Origin: an uncultured Terriglobus sp. | GTDB lineage: Bacteria > Acidobacteriota > Terriglobia > Terriglobales > Acidobacteriaceae | Length of the DNA: 5,553 nt | Reading direction: 5' to 3' | NCBI GenBank assembly: GCA_937859825.1 | Contig: CALMAP010000294.1 | Span: 1-5,553 of the forward strand | Shown: piece after piece, positions 5,229-5,553 of the stretch | How positions within the stretch are numbered: position 1 is the first letter of the stretch | Layout: the number at the start of each line of letters is the position of its first letter | Notes under the pieces: generated by a model | What the model saw: only the letters and a program-made list of their open reading frames with translations | What the model was told of the DNA's origin: nothing | Database searches by the model: none | Translations under genes and position numbers: made by a program

Positions 5229-5553
5229 ATGACTGCCTTTTTCCAGGACGACGCCGAGCAGCCCTGTTCCCATTGTGACGGCCTGGGCATGCGTATCGTG
5301 GAGGATGCTAACGGTGGTCGCCACGCGGAACCTTGTTCCTGCCGACGAGAGCGGCGCGTGCGCAAGGTTATCGCCCAGTCACGCATCCCGCGCCGTTATG
5401 AGCACTGCACCCTTGATAGTTACGAGTGGAGCTTCTCCGGCGCAAACCGCACCCTGAGCCGCGCCTATGCCTCTGCGAGAAAGTTCGTGGAGGGCTATCC
5501 GCTCGAGACGGACGGCACGGGGCTGCTGCTTACCGGTTCCATCGGGGTGGGTA
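5229..5553 (+). CDS. DnaC/IstB-like AAA+ ATPase, putative helicase loader (3' truncated by window)
   Basis: The frame is open from the ATG at 5229 to the window end, giving 108 residues of a protein that continues beyond it. The N-terminus has a cysteine cluster, C13-x2-C16 (CSHCDGLG) and C36-x-C38 (CSCRRERR), likely a small zinc-binding module. A basic, Arg-rich segment (39-46) follows, then SRIPRRYEHCTLDSY (51-65), the typical lead-in to the ATPase domain of DnaC/DnaI/IstB-like proteins. The visible sequence ends in LLLTGSIGVG (99-108), the start of the Walker A P-loop, and the next codon begins with A as expected for Lys. By family it would bind ATP and load the replicative helicase, or act as an IstB-like transposition helper. 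No transposase is visible, which favours the chromosomal loader. An in-frame stop at 5205-5207 limits the start to ATG 5229 or TTG 5223. Its weak Shine-Dalgarno is GTGAG at 5218-5222. Confidence 0.85.
   Translation, partial: MTAFFQDDAEQPCSHCDGLGMRIVEDANGGRHAEPCSCRRERRVRKVIAQSRIPRRYEHCTLDSYEWSFSGANRTLSRAYASARKFVEGYPLETDGTGLLLTGSIGVG

Noticed and set aside
4969..5232. + strand open frame of 87 codons across the rpmE-ATPase gap
   Set aside because: It starts inside rpmE antisense, has no similarity I recognise, and overlaps the better-supported start of the ATPase gene.
1..5553. CRISPR array, tRNA or rRNA genes, insertion sequences, toxin-antitoxin pair
   Set aside because: I saw no regularly spaced repeats, no tRNA-like cloverleaf or rRNA sequence, no transposase, and no small paired genes with known toxin or antitoxin features.

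Overview
The window is ordinary GC-rich bacterial chromosome with dense, intact genes. No phage, plasmid or insertion-sequence genes are visible. The genes look most like those of Acidobacteriota (class Terriglobia). This is inferred from the long DusB, the zinc-type L31, a DnaC-like ATPase with an N-terminal cysteine cluster, a PD-(D/E)XK-like protein with no named family, and a dispersed intergenic repeat of a kind I associate with such genomes. The lineage call rests on remembered family features and was not checked by a search.

Layout. On the + strand, a DinB/YfiT-type putative metal-dependent transferase (4-549) is followed after 12 nt by a 531-residue protein with a C-terminal PD-(D/E)XK nuclease-like core (562-2157). 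The two probably form one transcript. A 121-bp convergent gap (2158-2278) carries a degenerate copy of the dispersed repeat. On the - strand, read from right to left, lie rpmE (ribosomal protein L31, 4994-4758), dusB (tRNA-dihydrouridine synthase, 4698-3388) and a YghZ-type aldo/keto reductase (3322-2279). Gaps of 59 and 65 nt make a single operon plausible. At the right edge a divergent + strand gene begins at 5229. It encodes a DnaC/IstB-like AAA+ ATPase and is cut by the window end inside its Walker A motif. The 234-bp divergent gap between rpmE and this gene holds a nine-codon ORF with a perfect Shine-Dalgarno sequence.

Function. rpmE and dusB join translation (the large ribosomal subunit) with tRNA modification. 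The reductase probably detoxifies small aldehydes. The DnaC-like protein would act in loading replicative helicase. The nuclease-like protein is the least understood gene here. The two most unusual non-coding observations are both leader-type signals. The rpmE-dusB gap has a perfect 12-bp hairpin that buries a GGAGG, which is correctly spaced for an ATG-TGA start-stop pair just before the dusB start. The leader of the DnaC-like gene has the nine-codon ORF. I see no convincing new multi-gene system.
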